Source of the DNA: Gonatopus flavifemur | Taxonomy: Eukaryota > Arthropoda > Insecta > Hymenoptera > Dryinidae | Reading direction: 5' to 3' | DNA length: 64,000 nt | NCBI GenBank assembly: GCA_018340375.1 | Contig: JAFFJZ010000016.1 | Coordinates: forward strand, 6,517,372 to 6,581,371 | Part shown: piece after piece, positions 43,794 to 56,190 of the stretch | Layout: every line of letters starts with the position of its first letter | Position numbering within the stretch: position 1 is the first letter of the stretch | Program-made: the position numbers and the translations under genes | The notes under the pieces: model-generated | The model's database searches: none | Seen by the model: only the letters and a program-made list of their open reading frames with translations | What the model was told of the DNA's origin: nothing

Positions 43794-44467
43794 TTAATCA
43801 GATATTTCGAAGATATCTCTTTTTGTTGCATGATAAATAAATATTTGACATCTCGTTGAGATACTCTTCAGATTAACCCTCAAGAGTTATTGAAACATTT
43901 TTGCTGGGAAACTATTTCCAACTCCATGCCAAATGGTACAAATTCTCGTTTTATCAGGGGAATTCCTATTGGATACCTTAAACATATCGTGTGCAAGTTT
44001 TCCCTGTCTGTTAGATCTGTTTCGTTTCAATTTCCTAAGAATGATATTTTAAGAACAACGGGAATTTTTGTACAATACATGTTTGGAACAAAATCGTGGG
44101 CTGCTTTGAGCGCTGTGAGCTGCTTTGAACGCGAATTTATCGGTTAACTAATATTTACTTTCCGGAATCCTGCACACATGAATTGATTTATGGGAATTCA
44201 CTTCCCTTTCCGTCTGTTCTGCATTCTTTATGTCGATTATCTATTGCTGTCCAATGATGAGATGACTGATGGAAACCCCAGTGGGCTCTTCATATCACAA
44301 ATGATCTGATTTTCTTCATTGCTACGATCGCTATAAAATTAGACATGAGCATTCGAATTTTATTTATGTTCAGTTGAGGACACATCCAGAAGAAGAAGTG
44401 AAATCCCAATGAAAAAACTTGGAAAAAGTAGAAAAATAACGTCAAGTACATGAAAATGCGGTCAATC

Positions 44468-45536
44468 CTAAAAAAAATCTAGAGAACATTCAAACGAAAA
44501 TTCTCTCACAATAAGAATTTCGATAAGATACAGATATGCTTCACTTGAAAAAAAAAAGATGTGAAATCAATATGAGCTGCCAAGTACATTCGGTTATTCA
44601 AATGGTATGTAAACGATTTCTTGTATATTGTAACTTCAGTTTGCTAAATTGTATTCAAAGTGATTTATGATTGTATTGAAATAAAAATATATAGCGGAGT
44701 GAAAAAAAAATTAGGTTCGAGCATTTGACATACCAGAAACAACTCTAACCTATTTGAAACTCAACGTGTTGATCGTTTCTAATCTGTTTTGAAATTTTTC
44801 ACATACTAAAAACTGCGCTGAGTTATTCCAAACCGAACGTGTTAGTCGTTTGGAATAGATTTTGAAATTCACGTCAGTGCGAAACACTTGGCGCGGCCGA
44901 TGAAGATTTTATTATCCAACTTTTCGATCCCATACATTCAACAGAATCGGTTGAATATACTTGAGGCTCAAAACTCACGTAATCGGCCGCGCCAAGTGTT
45001 TCGCATTGAGGTGGATTTCAAAATCTATTTGAAACGACTAACACGTCTGGTTTGGAATAACACAGCGCTGTTTTTAGTATGTGAAAAATTTCAAAACATA
45101 TTAGAAACGATCAACACGTTGAGTTTCAAATAGGTCAGAGTTGTTTCTAGTATGTCAAATGCTTGAACCAAATTTTTGTTTCACTCCACTATATATTTTT
45201 AATTCAATACAATCATAAATCACTTTGAATACAATTTAGCAAACTGAAGTTACAACCCAAGTAACACAAGAAGGTCTAAGAATGTGCTCGAACAGTCAGA
45301 GAAGGTGCTGGACCATTCTTAGAATGTTCGAGCACATTCTCAGAACTTCTTGTGTTACTTGGGAATATACAAGAAATCGCTTACATATCATTTGAATAAC
45401 CGAATGTACTTGGCAGCTCATATTGATTTCACATCTTTTTTTTTTCAAGTGAAGCATAGCCTCTTGTATCTCTTCGAAATTTCTTATTGTAAGAGAATTT
45501 TCGTTTGAATGTTCTTTAGATTTTTTTTGTAGGATA
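44468..45536. repeat. Large palindrome 1 (about 1.07 kb)
   Basis: The left arm (44468-44905) and right arm (about 44975-45536) pair almost throughout around a ~70-bp loop. Landmarks in both arms are GAAACACTTGGCGCGGCCGA, GATGTGAAATCAATATGAGC (inverted on the right) and TTAGAAACGATCAACACGTT. The right arm is longer because a MITE (45256-45363) is inserted. Flanking DNA from about 44070 also matches the DNA before palindrome 2 (from about 48200), so the two are copies of one larger unit. No coding capacity; a frame at 44888-45133 spans the loop and is not a gene. Confidence 0.85.
45256..45363. mobile_element. 108-bp MITE, CCCAAGTAACAC ends, 2-bp target duplication
   Basis: Nearly perfect hairpin with tips CCCAAGTAACACAAGAAG. 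AA flanks both sides. The opposite arm of palindrome 1 is the uninterrupted site: GTTACAATATAC there versus GTTACAA-element-AATATAC here, so the duplication is exactly AA. Confidence 0.85.
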
Positions 45537-47199
45537 ATTATTAACAGTGATATGTAGGGAAGAATCATCTGAATATTGAGATGATTGAGAATCCAGCTCT
45601 CTAATGGAGAATTTTCAATTGAAAATAGAGTATTTGAGAGAAAGAATATTTCGGAGTGAGGTAACCGGCCCCATTAATGAACACCTCAGCCCCCATTAGC
45701 GAACCATCGTTTATTTATTATATCTTTCCTATGGCATATTATTCTGAATTTATCTACATAACAGCGGTTGATTTAGTATTCAGTCAGTCATGCTTGGATG
45801 GAATTAAAGCACTAAATAAAAAGTACTATGAATCAAAAACCAAAATGTTCATTAAAGGGGTCGCGTTCATAAATGGGGTCATCTACCTTATTATATATGT
45901 TACGAATGATATTATAATCACGGATATTATTTTTGAGTGACTGAAGATCAACCTGATTGATGTAGCAGGAGATAGAATTGATTCTAAAGTATTCTCTGTA
46001 AAGGCTTGAACCTTCCAGTTGTTCCATTCAAGCTGAATTGTATTTCCACTTTTACGAACTTCTATCTTCAGTTTTAATTACGTTTGTTTTCAGATAATTC
46101 CATTCTTTGATATCATCACCGTTGAATATTTTCATCTCAACATATTTCCACTTCTGCAGGTCTGTATTCCTAAATATGTATCGAAAATGGAAGAAAATTT
46201 CAGTCAACAGCCAGTTTTTTCCCTTTAATATGTACTAAAGAATGAAGACTGTTTCATTACATTCAGCGATGAAGACCTGTTAGTGTACAAATATGTAGAA
46301 ATAGATATCTATGATTAGATATTATATCAAAGAGAAGGATTTTTTGGATAAACAAAAATAAAAATACGAATATTTTGAGAAAGACCGAGTACTTAATAGT
46401 AAACCATTTGGGAATATCATTTATGTTATAAATGAGTTGGAAATCATAAAAATTGTTGTAGAATAACTATCAGTAGCTTGACTCGTGTGACTGAAGATAT
46501 GATTTATTCTAAAATGATATCTGCAAAAGTTTCATCTCTCCTGTTGTTACATTCAAGCTGAATGATATTTCTATTCTTACAAACCTCTATTTTTTCGCAT
46601 AATCATACTTGTTTCTTTGTTTTTCACTTGATTCATTGTTCTCAAATCAAAGAACATGGAGTTCATGAAGAATCCGCAAAAAACTTCATTTGAAATCCGA
46701 AGTTTTCAAAAAGTTATTCAAGGATTAATCAATGAACTCTATGCTATCTGGGGTATAATCCATACAGCACACGAGTTTTCGCAAAGAGTTCCCGTTATGT
46801 TGGTCACTATGTATTCATTATGAATATCTCAAATTCAAAATAAACTATCAATGAACAACTTAATGTTCAGAAAGGAATCATATCGAAATTTCATAATGAA
46901 TTGTCCGGCCATTCAAGACGTTTTAATTTCGAATTCAAGATTTTCATAATGAATACGTATTGATTAGCATAAGAGGAACTATTCAAGAGATATCTAGGAA
47001 GTCTTTATAATTTCAAATCGATAATTTGTGCTTGTTGGCATCAAAGTCGAATGACTTTATTTTCACGTATTTGCCCTCTCACAGATCTTGATTTGTGAAT
47101 ATGTATTATTGAGAATGGAAAACAATCTTCTCCAACAACATATTTCCCTCATCCCTTCAATATATGTTTGAGAATGAGGATCTGCGAGAGTAGAAATAT

Positions 47200-47297
47200 C
47201 CCACATAGCACTACAGTCTCAGAAGCATTCTCAAAGAACTCATGAAGAACAAAATGAGTTCAATAAGAGTTATTTCGAGACTATGGTGCTTTGTGGG
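47200..47297. mobile_element. 98-bp MITE, CCCACATAGCAC ends, 2-bp target duplication
   Basis: Tips CCCACATAGCACTACAGTCT and inverse (GAGACTATGGTGCTTTGTGGG, given over two arms). AT flanks both sides. The related block C at 41985-42010 has the empty site GAAATATGTGAGAATAGAT; here it reads GAAATAT-element-ATGTGAGAATAGAT, so the duplication is exactly AT. Confidence 0.8.
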
Positions 47298-47818
47298 ATG
47301 TGAGAATAGATAGTCATCATCTTTGATATTCAAGAGAAGAATAATCTGAAATTGAACAGAATTCAAAATACGGAGATCTAATGAAAAATGGAGTATTTGA
47401 GAGTAAGGATCTTCGGAATATTATGGATCCTTTCGATTACAAAAACCCTTGGCCCCAGGGGCCATGAATGCCTGCAATCGGAAGCATTCTACATGTATAT
47501 ACACGTTGTCAATGAGATTATCATCAAGATGATGATGCCTATAGCATGACTACACCCTGATACAAAAAGTCGTTAGAAACAAACAGAACCTCAAGCTGAA
47601 CCTAACGAAATCAATATGTGTTTTTCAAAAACAGATATTGATATTGACTCCGTTAGATTCGAATAGAGGTTCTGTCCGTTTTCAACGGTCAGTTTCATCA
47701 GGGCAGCTTTGTCTGACTGAAAGGACTGAAAATGCGATTGATTTTGAAATGATCTCTTCAAAAGTTTGATCACTCTTGTTATTCTTCATGCTGGATTATA
47801 TTTCTATTCCCACTCTAT

Positions 47819-48040
47819 CCCAGATAGCGCCAGAGTCTCAATAAAGGGCTCCAGTTTAAAAGCAGAAAAAGAATCCATTAAGAATACTTTTAATTCAAAT
47901 TGAATTTTTTATCAACACCTTAGTGTTCAGGAAGAATTTATATTGCAAGTTCGGAAATAGTTTTCTGAGGATTCAAAATGTATCCATCTTGGATTCATGA
48001 GAGTTATATTGAATATGGATGATCACTTGTGCTATCTGGG
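47819..48040. mobile_element. 222-bp MITE, CCCAGATAGC ends
   Basis: The left tip CCCAGATAGCGCCAGAGTCT and right tip GTGCTATCTGGG are flanked by TAT on each side (2-3 bp duplication). The arms are diverged. A lone GCTATCTGGG at 46743-46752 marks the end of another, decayed member whose left tip is lost. Confidence 0.6.
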
Positions 48041-48520
48041 TATGCTTCATAATTTCATTCCTAAAGTTCATAACGGGAAAAGTGAATTCCTAAAAGAATT
48101 CGCAATAAAATATGCTCATACTTTTGGATCTCCTCTACGATTGGCTGGGACCGACGAATTCAGGATTTAGAACATGAGGATGGAAAGGTAGACAAGGAAT
48201 TGTTCAAAATTACGAGCTGCTCTGAGCGCTCCGAGCTGCTCTCAGGGTCAACTCATCGGTTAACTAACATTTAGTTTCTAGAATTCTTCACATATATACT
48301 TGTTTGAGGAAATTCACTTTCCTTTCCTTCTCTTCCCCATTTTTAATTTCAATAATCTATTGCTGTCCGAAGATGGGATGAATAATGAGAGCCCAAGTGG
48401 TTTTTCATATCACAAAAATAATCTGAGGACATTGTCTTCATTGCTATGGTTCCTATCAAACTCGACATGAGGATACAATTCCTAATCGTTTTCAATAGAA
48501 GGTATATTCAAGAAAAGTAG

Positions 48521-49440
48521 CGAATCCCAATACAGAAACTCCAAAAGTGTAAAAAAACAACGTCAAGCACATGAAAATGCGATCAAAATCTACAAAAACA
48601 AATCTATAAACCTATTCTCCACAGAAATTTCATTATACTCAAAATTTCGATGCTATACAACAGGATATGCTCCATCTGAAGAAAAGATGTGAAATCAATA
48701 TGTGCTGCCAAGTACATTTGGTTGTCCAAATGGTATGTAAACGATTTTTTTTATATTGTAACTTCAATATTCTTCAATCCTATTTGAAGTGATTTATGAT
48801 GTTTGAAAAACATCATTGTGTTGGGAATGAACATAAAGTGAAGTAGGAGGGAAATTAGGTTCAATCATTTGGCGTGCCTACTAGAAAGAACTCTGACTTA
48901 TTTTGAAACAGACGTGTTGGTCATTCCTTCATTTGCGTGGCCAATGAAGATTTTATCATAAAAGTCTTGAATAATGAGAGCTCAAAATTTTCCACTAGCC
49001 ACGTCAAGTTTTTCGTGTGGACATAAATTTCAAAACTGTCCAGAAATGACCAACATGTTTGGTTCATAATAAGTCCGAGGTCTTCCTAGTAGGTATGCTA
49101 AATAATTGAACCTAATTTCTCTTCTACACCGCTTTATATTCATTTTCAATTCAATGATGTTTTTCAAAGATCATAAATCACTTTGAATAGAATTGGAAAA
49201 AATTGGGGTCACAATATACATAGAATCGTTTGTATACCATTTGGATAACCAAATGTACTTGGCAGCACATATTGATTTCACATCTTTTTTTCAGATGGGG
49301 CATATCCTGTTGTACTGCATTGGAAGTTTGGATGTAATGAAATTTCTGTTGAGAATAGGTTTATAGGTTTGTGTTCGTAGATATTGATCGCATTTTCATG
49401 TGCTTGGCGTTATTTTTTTACTCTTTTGGAATTTTTTTAT
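48521..49440. repeat. Large palindrome 2 (about 0.92 kb), related to palindrome 1
   Basis: The left arm from ..CAACGTCAAGCACATGAAAA and right arm ending ..TTTTCATGTGCTTGGCGTTA pair around a loop near 48950-48990. It shares with palindrome 1 the phrases GATGTGAAATCAATATG, CTGCCAAGTACATT, GGTATGTAAACGATTT and TCACTTTGAATA, in the same orientation, but is clearly diverged. Upstream homology starts near 48200. The arms of each palindrome are more alike to each other than to the other palindrome, as expected if gene conversion within hairpins occurs; this is by eye. Confidence 0.8.
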
Positions 49441-49492
49441 TCGGATAGCCTATACTTGAGTTCAATTGATTCGATTCATTCTTATTGTGATA

Positions 49493-50785
49493 CGAGGGTG
49501 GATTGATAAGTTTCCGGCCTGACCAAGAGATGGCGCCACTAGGCCTACCTTGAGGTGGCGTTCTATAGTACCATCCTTAGATAGCTTGTAGCTATAGTTC
49601 CAGTCCGATCGCCATGTTAGTTTAGTTTTGAGAGCACGCTGACCAAGACGCCTCTGTGTTTTTCGTAAAAATGGAAAAGCTGGAAAATCGTGCTGTCATC
49701 AAATACTTTTATTTGAAGGGGTTAACGCCGAAGGAAATTGAAGGAGAGATGGACTCAACACTGGGGACATCCTCCCCATCATATTCAACCGTTAAGCAGT
49801 GGGTTTCCGAGTTTAAAAAGGGTCGTGTGAGCACCTCTGATGAGCCTCGCTCAGGACGCCCCATTGAGGTCACAACTCCAGATATGATCGAAAAAATCCA
49901 TCAAATAGTGCTGAAAGATCGCAGATTAAAAGTTCGTGAAATAGCTGAGACCTGTAAGATGTCATATGAACGTGTACAAAATATTTTGCACCAACATTTG
50001 TATATGGAAAAGCTCTGTGCAAGATGGGTGCCGCGTTTGCTAACAGTTGACCAAAAATTGATTCGAAAGAACATTTCTACCGCCAATTTGGCGTTGTATA
50101 AGCGTAATCCAAGCGAATTTTTGCGTCGATTCGTAACCGTTGACGAAACTTGGGTCCACCACTACATTCCTGAAACCAAAGAACAGTCTAAACAGTGGAT
50201 TGGACCAGGGGAACCAACTCCAAAGAAGGCAAAAACAATTTTTTCGGCGAACAAGGTTATGGCTACTGTTTTTTGGGATGCAAGAGGTATTATATACATT
50301 GATTACCTTGAAAAGGGTGAAACTATCACTGGTCAATACTACGCAGACTTATTGCAACGTTTGAGCCACGAAGTGAAAATTAAACGACCTCATCTGGCGA
50401 AGAAAAAAATCTTGTTTATCACGATAACGCACCAGCGCACACGTCAATCGTTGCGATGGCTAAAATCAACGATCTGAAGTTTGAATTAATGCCGCACCCT
50501 CCCTACTCTCCAGACCTAGCCCCGAGTGACTATTATCTGTTTCCTAACCTCAAAAAATGGCTTGGCGGTAAGAGATTTGCGGACAATGAAGAAGTCATCG
50601 AAGCTGTAAATGAGTATTTTGAGGAGCTTGACGAATCAGTCTATAGAGATGGCATTACTAGACTAGAACACCGCTATGAGAAATGTATCAGCCTTGGAGG
50701 AGATTATGTTGAGAAATAAAAAAAAAAAAATTCTTAAAAACGTTGTTTTTCTTGGTCAGGCCGGAAACTTATCAATCCACCCTCG
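49493..50785 (+). mobile_element. DD34D mariner, full length, one frameshift
   Basis: 1293 bp with TA on both sides (49491-49492, 50786-50787) and terminal inverted repeats of about 30 bp starting CGAGGGTGGATTGATAAGTT. It encodes a mariner transposase on the plus strand. Length and ends are complete. Confidence 0.9.
49671..50719 (+). pseudogene. mariner DD34D transposase with a single frameshift
   Basis: From ATG 49671 ([17 protein letters not shown]): HTH domains with [28 protein letters not shown] linker (residues ~120), first Asp in [10 protein letters not shown]. Near 50417 one base is missing: the first frame ends at 50477, while the other frame gives HDNAPAHTS (second Asp) and PYSPDLAPSDYYLF (third Asp, 34 residues later), ending GGDYVEK at 50719. 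Otherwise the gene has family length, near 350 codons. A lineage name is not given because I cannot compare subfamilies here. Confidence 0.88.
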
Positions 50786-51020
50786 TATGTTGATACAAGA
50801 CGGGTGTATTAGAAACACCGTCGTATGTACAGGTCTGAACACTCTCGCAATTTTCGATGGTGGTGGTGACTTATACTGGATATACGACCGTGATTAGAAT
50901 TAATTTAAGCTCATCGCCCGTCTTCTGTTTTTCTGCGGGCTTATTTTTTCCTGACATGCCACATACATCTATTCTCAGCTCTTGTGGAATTATCTGATTC
51001 GATATTCTGCCTTTTAATTA

Positions 51021-52305
51021 TTGGGTATGGGAATAAGTTTCCACCCTTTTTCAAGCAAAGTTGATTTTTATTCAAACAATAGATTTTTACATAATGTTAT
51101 TCAAAGTATGCACCATTGGAAGCGACCACTTTTGCCCAGCTTCAGGGCAGCATATGAATTCCTTGGAGGAAAAAAGCAGGTTCTTTTGACTCGATCCATT
51201 CATTGGGCCATTTTTCGACACTTTCCTAAGAAGTGGACCGCTCTCCAGTAAGGGCTGATTGCATAGATCGAAATAGATGATAATCCGAAGGCGCAATGTC
51301 TGGAGAATACGGCGGGTGGGGCAAGATCTCCCAATCCACTCCTTCCAAATATTTTTTAACAGGTTGAGGAACACGTGGCCTAGTATTATCATGCAGCAAG
51401 ATAAGTTTATCATGTCTACCGTCCCATTCCGGTCGTTTTTCTCTTAGAACTCGATTCAAACGTATCAGCTGTAGTCTGTAACGATCGCCAGTGATTGTTT
51501 CTGACGGTTCAAGAAGTTCATAATAAATGACACCTTCCTGATCCCACCAGATGCACAACATAATCTTTGAAGCATGGATATTTGTTTTCGATGTCGATGG
51601 ACCTGGTACACCTGGCAGCCCCTAACTTTTTCGACGCTTAGGATTATCGTAATAGATCCATTCTCCATCGCCAGTGACAATACGATGCAGGAAACTCTTC
51701 CTTTTATGCCGCTCAAGAAGCATCTCGCATTTTGCCAAACGTCTCTCGATATCTCCCTCCTTTAGTTGATGCGGCACCCAATTACCTGCTTTTTTGACCA
51801 TTCCCACCTTGTGCAAGCGTTTACCGACGGTCGACCTGTCAACACCCAACTCTTCAGACAACTCATCTAGGGTTCGACATGCATCTTCATTCAATAATTG
51901 TTCTAGATCTACATCTTCCAATTTTTTCGGTGCCCCTCCGCGTTCTTCATCACTCACGTCAAAATCGCCACTTTGGAATCGTCGAAACCACTCTTTACAA
52001 GTTGTATTAGGCGGAGCGTGATCACCGTAAATATTGCACAGTACACGATACGTTTCAGCGGCACCTTTCTTCGAAATAAAATAATGAAGCATAACTTCCC
52101 GCAAATGCTGTTTTGTCGGGACAAACGTTGTCATTTTTGACACCAGATAAAAAATGATGTTCACGCTTGTAACAAATGTGAACTACCGCAATCGACACTT
52201 CACATATACACTTCCAAATCACAAGTATAGCACTTGAGTGAACTCAAAAATAGTATCAGCAGCAACACTTTTTCCAAGAGGGCGCAAACTTATTTCCATA
52301 CCCAA
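51021..52305 (-). mobile_element. Second mariner lineage (DD34D), full length, decayed
   Basis: 1285 bp with TA at 51019-51020 and 52306-52307 and inverted ends of about 28 bp starting TTGGGTATGG(G/A)AATAAGTTT. The transposase runs on the minus strand. The ends and protein differ from the mariner at 49493. Confidence 0.88.
51087..52134 (-). pseudogene. mariner transposase (mauritiana/cecropia-like), broken
   Basis: ATG at 52132-52134 gives MTTFVPTKQHLREVMLHYF and EWFRRFQSGDFDV, then WVPHQLKE, HRIVTGDGEWIYYDNPKRRKS (first Asp; TGDEKW is usual). An in-frame TAG then replaces the usual Trp at about 51622-51624 and the same frame continues with MLCIWWDQEGVIYYELL, ILLHDNTRPRV (second Asp) and PYSPDIAPSDYHLF (third Asp, DD34D). 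The frame is lost near 51250. The C-terminal end is recognisable in other phases to about 51087. No active product is expected. Confidence 0.85.
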
Positions 52306-54603
52306 TATATGAGAGCCTTTTTTCCATTTCATTCGACGTACAATGAATGAAAGGAGACGAAGTTTCAAGTGCACAAACCATCCAGATGATTTTTTCTATA
52401 TGTGTGGCACTTATGTGGTGGAGAGGAATCAACGTAAATCTATCAACTCTCTCTAAGAGCATTATCTTCAGAACTTCCAAATAACACCTGACAATCTCGA
52501 TGAAGGATGGACATCAAGTATCGCATGCCTTCCGTGTCATGAAAATCTTGTAGGATGGGCTCCCGGTTCAATAGTGTATGTATTGGATGATGAGTGAATG
52601 TCGAATCCATACACAGTTAGGAATTTTGTGGTAATAATGGTCCGCTCAAAATTTGTATTTGAAATCAACACAGAAGAGTATCAAAGTGCCGAATTTTCAA
52701 TGTCAACTCAACGCTCTTGGGTTGATTTTTTGAATGCTTTGGAGTTTTTGATGGTCTACAATTAAGAAAACTGCTGAAAGATGAGATATTCCAGGCATAT
52801 TTGTTCCTTGTCGGGAATGTAGTCTGAGATTCGTTCGAGTCAGTTGTTTCTGGAAAGTTCCTGCTCTGGAACGTTCTTTCCTGCTTGACCAAAGAGGTCC
52901 TCGAATAGGCCAGATCGGTGACGTTGACTATTCAAGTGTTGAATCAACAATGATAGGGGAAGATGGCTCTTTATTTCCATTACTTTGTAAACCCATAGAT
53001 CTACGTTCATGAAAACAACATCTTATCACGTCCTCGTCCGTGGGAAGCTGGGGATGAACCAACTCTTTTGGGCTGCCAAAAATTGGACACAGCATCGACT
53101 TTCGTGGGAATTCAGAGAATGACATGACTGCGAAACCACTCCGCAGGGCAATGCAAGCGATCTATTACTCGATGAATAACAAAACTTTGATCGCCAAATC
53201 AATTGAGAAATTTTATCGAACTATAATGTAAAAAGAAAAATGTGGAATTATTATACGAACTAAAACACAATATTGGTGAACTCAGTATGCAGAGAAAAGT
53301 GAAAAGACGATTCAAACGGATTATGCGAGCGATCTAGTATTCGATGGATAATAAAACCTCGATGATCAAATCAATAGAGGAATTTTATTGAACTAGAATG
53401 TACAACAGGAAATAAGATATTTGGATGCTAGCTAAAACACGACGCTGATGAGTTGATGCACAGGAAAAGTGAATAGAAGATTCAGACGGATTATGCGTAG
53501 TCAAACTTGATTGCGATTTACCTAATCGCTGTGTTTATTGTCACTTGGGTGTTCTTCATTACATCAGTGATAATTGAATGAATCTTCAGGGAAAATTAAT
53601 TGTTCCAGTTAATTATTGATATAAAGAAGTATATTTCCAGTCATCTGAAGGAAATAACAATGACCTTAACATTCCTAAATGAATATAAAATGAGTTGCGA
53701 TTTACCGCATATTTATGTATTTTCGACTGAAAAATCGGAAATTCGAGCTCAGGTTTGAAACAGAAGATATTGTCCGATCGAGCTGGGGTTTCTGGTGGTT
53801 CATATTGATCCCCCAAAGCAACTTTTCCGCACTATTAGGTTTCGATCGGAGAAAAAATTTTACACCCTATTCTGCACCCAATTTCAAATTGATCGAGATA
53901 CGTGGAACATGACCAACTCACATGAACGATCACTCTGCTACCAAAAGGGACAATCCTGTGATCACAAATCAACCGTAGGTTACACTATTGACAATATTCT
54001 GTGATTGTCAGTTTAATTCCGCAACATCAAACAAACCGCTTCCAGAACTCTCTCACAGTTATCCTTTTGTCAGAAGATCATGACCATACTATATCAGATT
54101 ATTACGTTTTCGTCTGTACTGATTGTCTTGGCTCGCCTCGTTTATTCCACAACGAACATTCAGGAAGAATACGTCTTCTTCCACAAAAACAGTTCTATTG
54201 AATTTTTATTCTATTGGAGATCGTGAAGGGAAAATATTCATGTACGATTAGCTTTGTATAAACTTGTAGAAGAAATGTTGTGATATTTTGCATAATCGCG
54301 GTGATGAATGCGAGGTTAATTGTTAGGAAAGGCAAAATTGACCTCGAGTGTTGAAACGAAAAATATACTATCACGTTCATCATCGTTGTGGAAATGTATG
54401 GCAGCTTCTCATGTCCTTAGATGAGGTTTTCATGGATATATATTGTAATTATTTGAATCGCACAATGTTGGTTATGTTTTGGAATTGGATACTTTGGGTC
54501 CGATATAATTCTCCTCGAAGATATTCGACATTCAGAGCATGCGAGAGGGTATATGTGGAGGAATTGAATCTTCCCAGCAAAATCGAACAATAATTGAATA
54601 TTC
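52306..54603. other. Spacer without a recognised gene
   Basis: Open frames stay below 82 codons and do not resemble known families. Apart from the tandem duplication at 53152-53500 I see no structure. Confidence 0.5.
53152..53500 (+). repeat. Two-copy tandem duplication, about 174-bp unit
   Basis: GC(A/G)AGCGATCTA.TA.TCGATG opens each copy (about 53152 and 53326); both contain CAAATCAAT.GAG.AATTTTAT and end near AGACG..TTCA.ACGGATTATGCG. Moderately diverged. Confidence 0.7.
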
Positions 54604-54612
54604 ATCAAATTT

Positions 54613-56190
54613 ATCTCCGTGAACTTAGCCAGCAAGTGGGAGATAAAGATTTTTTGTTAATCCCAATCAAAAGTACTTCGTTTGTACCTGATTGTACCGC
54701 AAAGATTTTCGTTTGTACCTCCAAGGGTACCGAGATATAGCCCGGGGGCTTAAGCCCCAGCCAGCAATTCCGACCAATCGGGACGAGTCTGGTGTCATTC
54801 GAAGGGGTATCGTTTGTACCTGATTGTACCGTTGAAATTTTCGTTTGTACCTCAAAGGAAAAGGAGATATAGAAGAAAATATGTTTTGAGTCGAGAGCCG
54901 GAGGAATCGTCGACAGAAGTGGTACCTTTGGACTTGAAATGACTGGAACTGATCTACTCTGGCTCCAAGCTGCAAATCCATACAGCACCACAGTTCAGGG
55001 AGCGTTCACGGATAATTCATTTGAACTCAAAATGAATACATTATGAACTCTTTCGGGAGTGTGGTGATGCGTGGGAGGGAACTCGGATTTTTTTTTATGG
55101 CATCTGGAAGAGGTGTGTAAGTAATTGATTATACCGCGATATATTTTGTTCGTACCGCGGAAATGAAAAAACTTCCACACCCAGAGAGATGGTTTAAGGG
55201 AAGGTTCTAGTCAAAATTGACGGGAAAAATTTTTTCTTTCTTTTTGCTTTATTTTTATTCTTAGGGTCTTGGAAATGTGTAGCCAAAATTATATTTTCCC
55301 ACGCAGTTTATTTTATACTTACGAGTTTTTCTTCCTGGAACTTGAGACGCGTTTTTTTTCAAAACTGTTTCTTGCGCGAGGAGCACGATTCTGCTTCAAC
55401 GACTGAACCGATTTTGATGTTTGATGGCTCAAATTGAAGCTTATTCAATTCGAGGGGCCTTATCCAAGCGTTTTCAACAAAATTGTCTATTCCTTTCCTT
55501 TAACGTTGAAGCAAAAGAAAAAAAAAACACGGGAAAAAGGGGCTTTTTTTTTGTAAAAGCTGTTATTTGTTTTTAAATCGTTTTTTAAAAATCGGAAATC
55601 GACAAGGCCCCCCCAAATTTCAATTCTCTCGAGAATATTTTTGGTTGTTTTGTTTCCTAACACTTGACAGGGCTGTAGAGTGCTCCGCGCACAGTGATCA
55701 TCGTCGCGCACGGCTTTGTTCAGTGAGGGCTGGAGCCACCACTTTATTTATTTATTTCTTTTTTCAATTTCATTTACATCTGAGAAGATATACGAATAAA
55801 TGCCATGAAAACTTTTTTCGAAGAACATTTAGGATCACTTGAAAAAAAATGATGAAACTACGTTAGTTTTCGACCTATATGAAGTTAGCCCCCGAAGTGG
55901 AGAAAAAAATTTTGTTTTTATGGCATCCGGAAGCGCATCGTTAGTACCTGATTGTACCGAAGAAAATTTCGTTTGTACCTCAAAAATAAAGAAGTTACAG
56001 AAATTTGAAAAAATGGTCTCCCCTCGACTTTCACCGATTTTAATGAATGATAGCTCATTTGAAAGGTCTCGGAACGTAGATGATTGGTACGCGAAGGATT
56101 TCTTGAAAAAGTAAAAGGGGGGGAAGTTACAAGCGAAAAACTGATTTTACATGGGAAAAAAATTTTTTTTCGAATTTTAAACAATCGTAG
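54613..56190. repeat. Left outer arm of the foldback element
   Basis: Pairs with 61557-63133 in inverted form with few differences. It contains three paired motifs in which TCGTTTGTACCTGATTGTAC is followed ~15 bp later by another TTCGTTTGTACCT (about 54679/54707, 54808/54840, 55938/55970). Frames that look like 104-126-codon ORFs occur identically in the other arm on the opposite strand; their repeated EVQTK..VQSGTN is a translation of this DNA motif. Confidence 0.85.

Larger units (their letters stand above)
41708..47815 (+). repeat. Mosaic of three diverged repeat blocks (B, C, A), 3-4 copies each
   Basis: Block B (..TTACATTCAAGCTG..ATTTCTATTCTTAC) lies at about 41708-41860, 45938-46075, 46460-46600 and 47720-47815. 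Block C (..ATGAGGATTTG.GAG..GAAATATGTGAGAATAGAT) lies at about 41955-42010, 46236-46320 and 47157-47325. Block A (CAGTGATATGTAGG.AAGAAT .. GAGTATTTGAGAG) lies at about 42018-42136, 45544-45658 and 47318-47425. All are in the same orientation and mostly in the order B-C-A. This looks like repeated duplication of a ~0.5-1 kb unit, later interrupted by piggyBac, MITE and palindrome sequences. The nature of the unit is unknown. Confidence 0.6.

Noticed and set aside
45677..45940. 87-codon hydrophobic frame
   Set aside because: AT-rich, no family match, overlapped by an antisense frame, lying in the diverged repeat mosaic.
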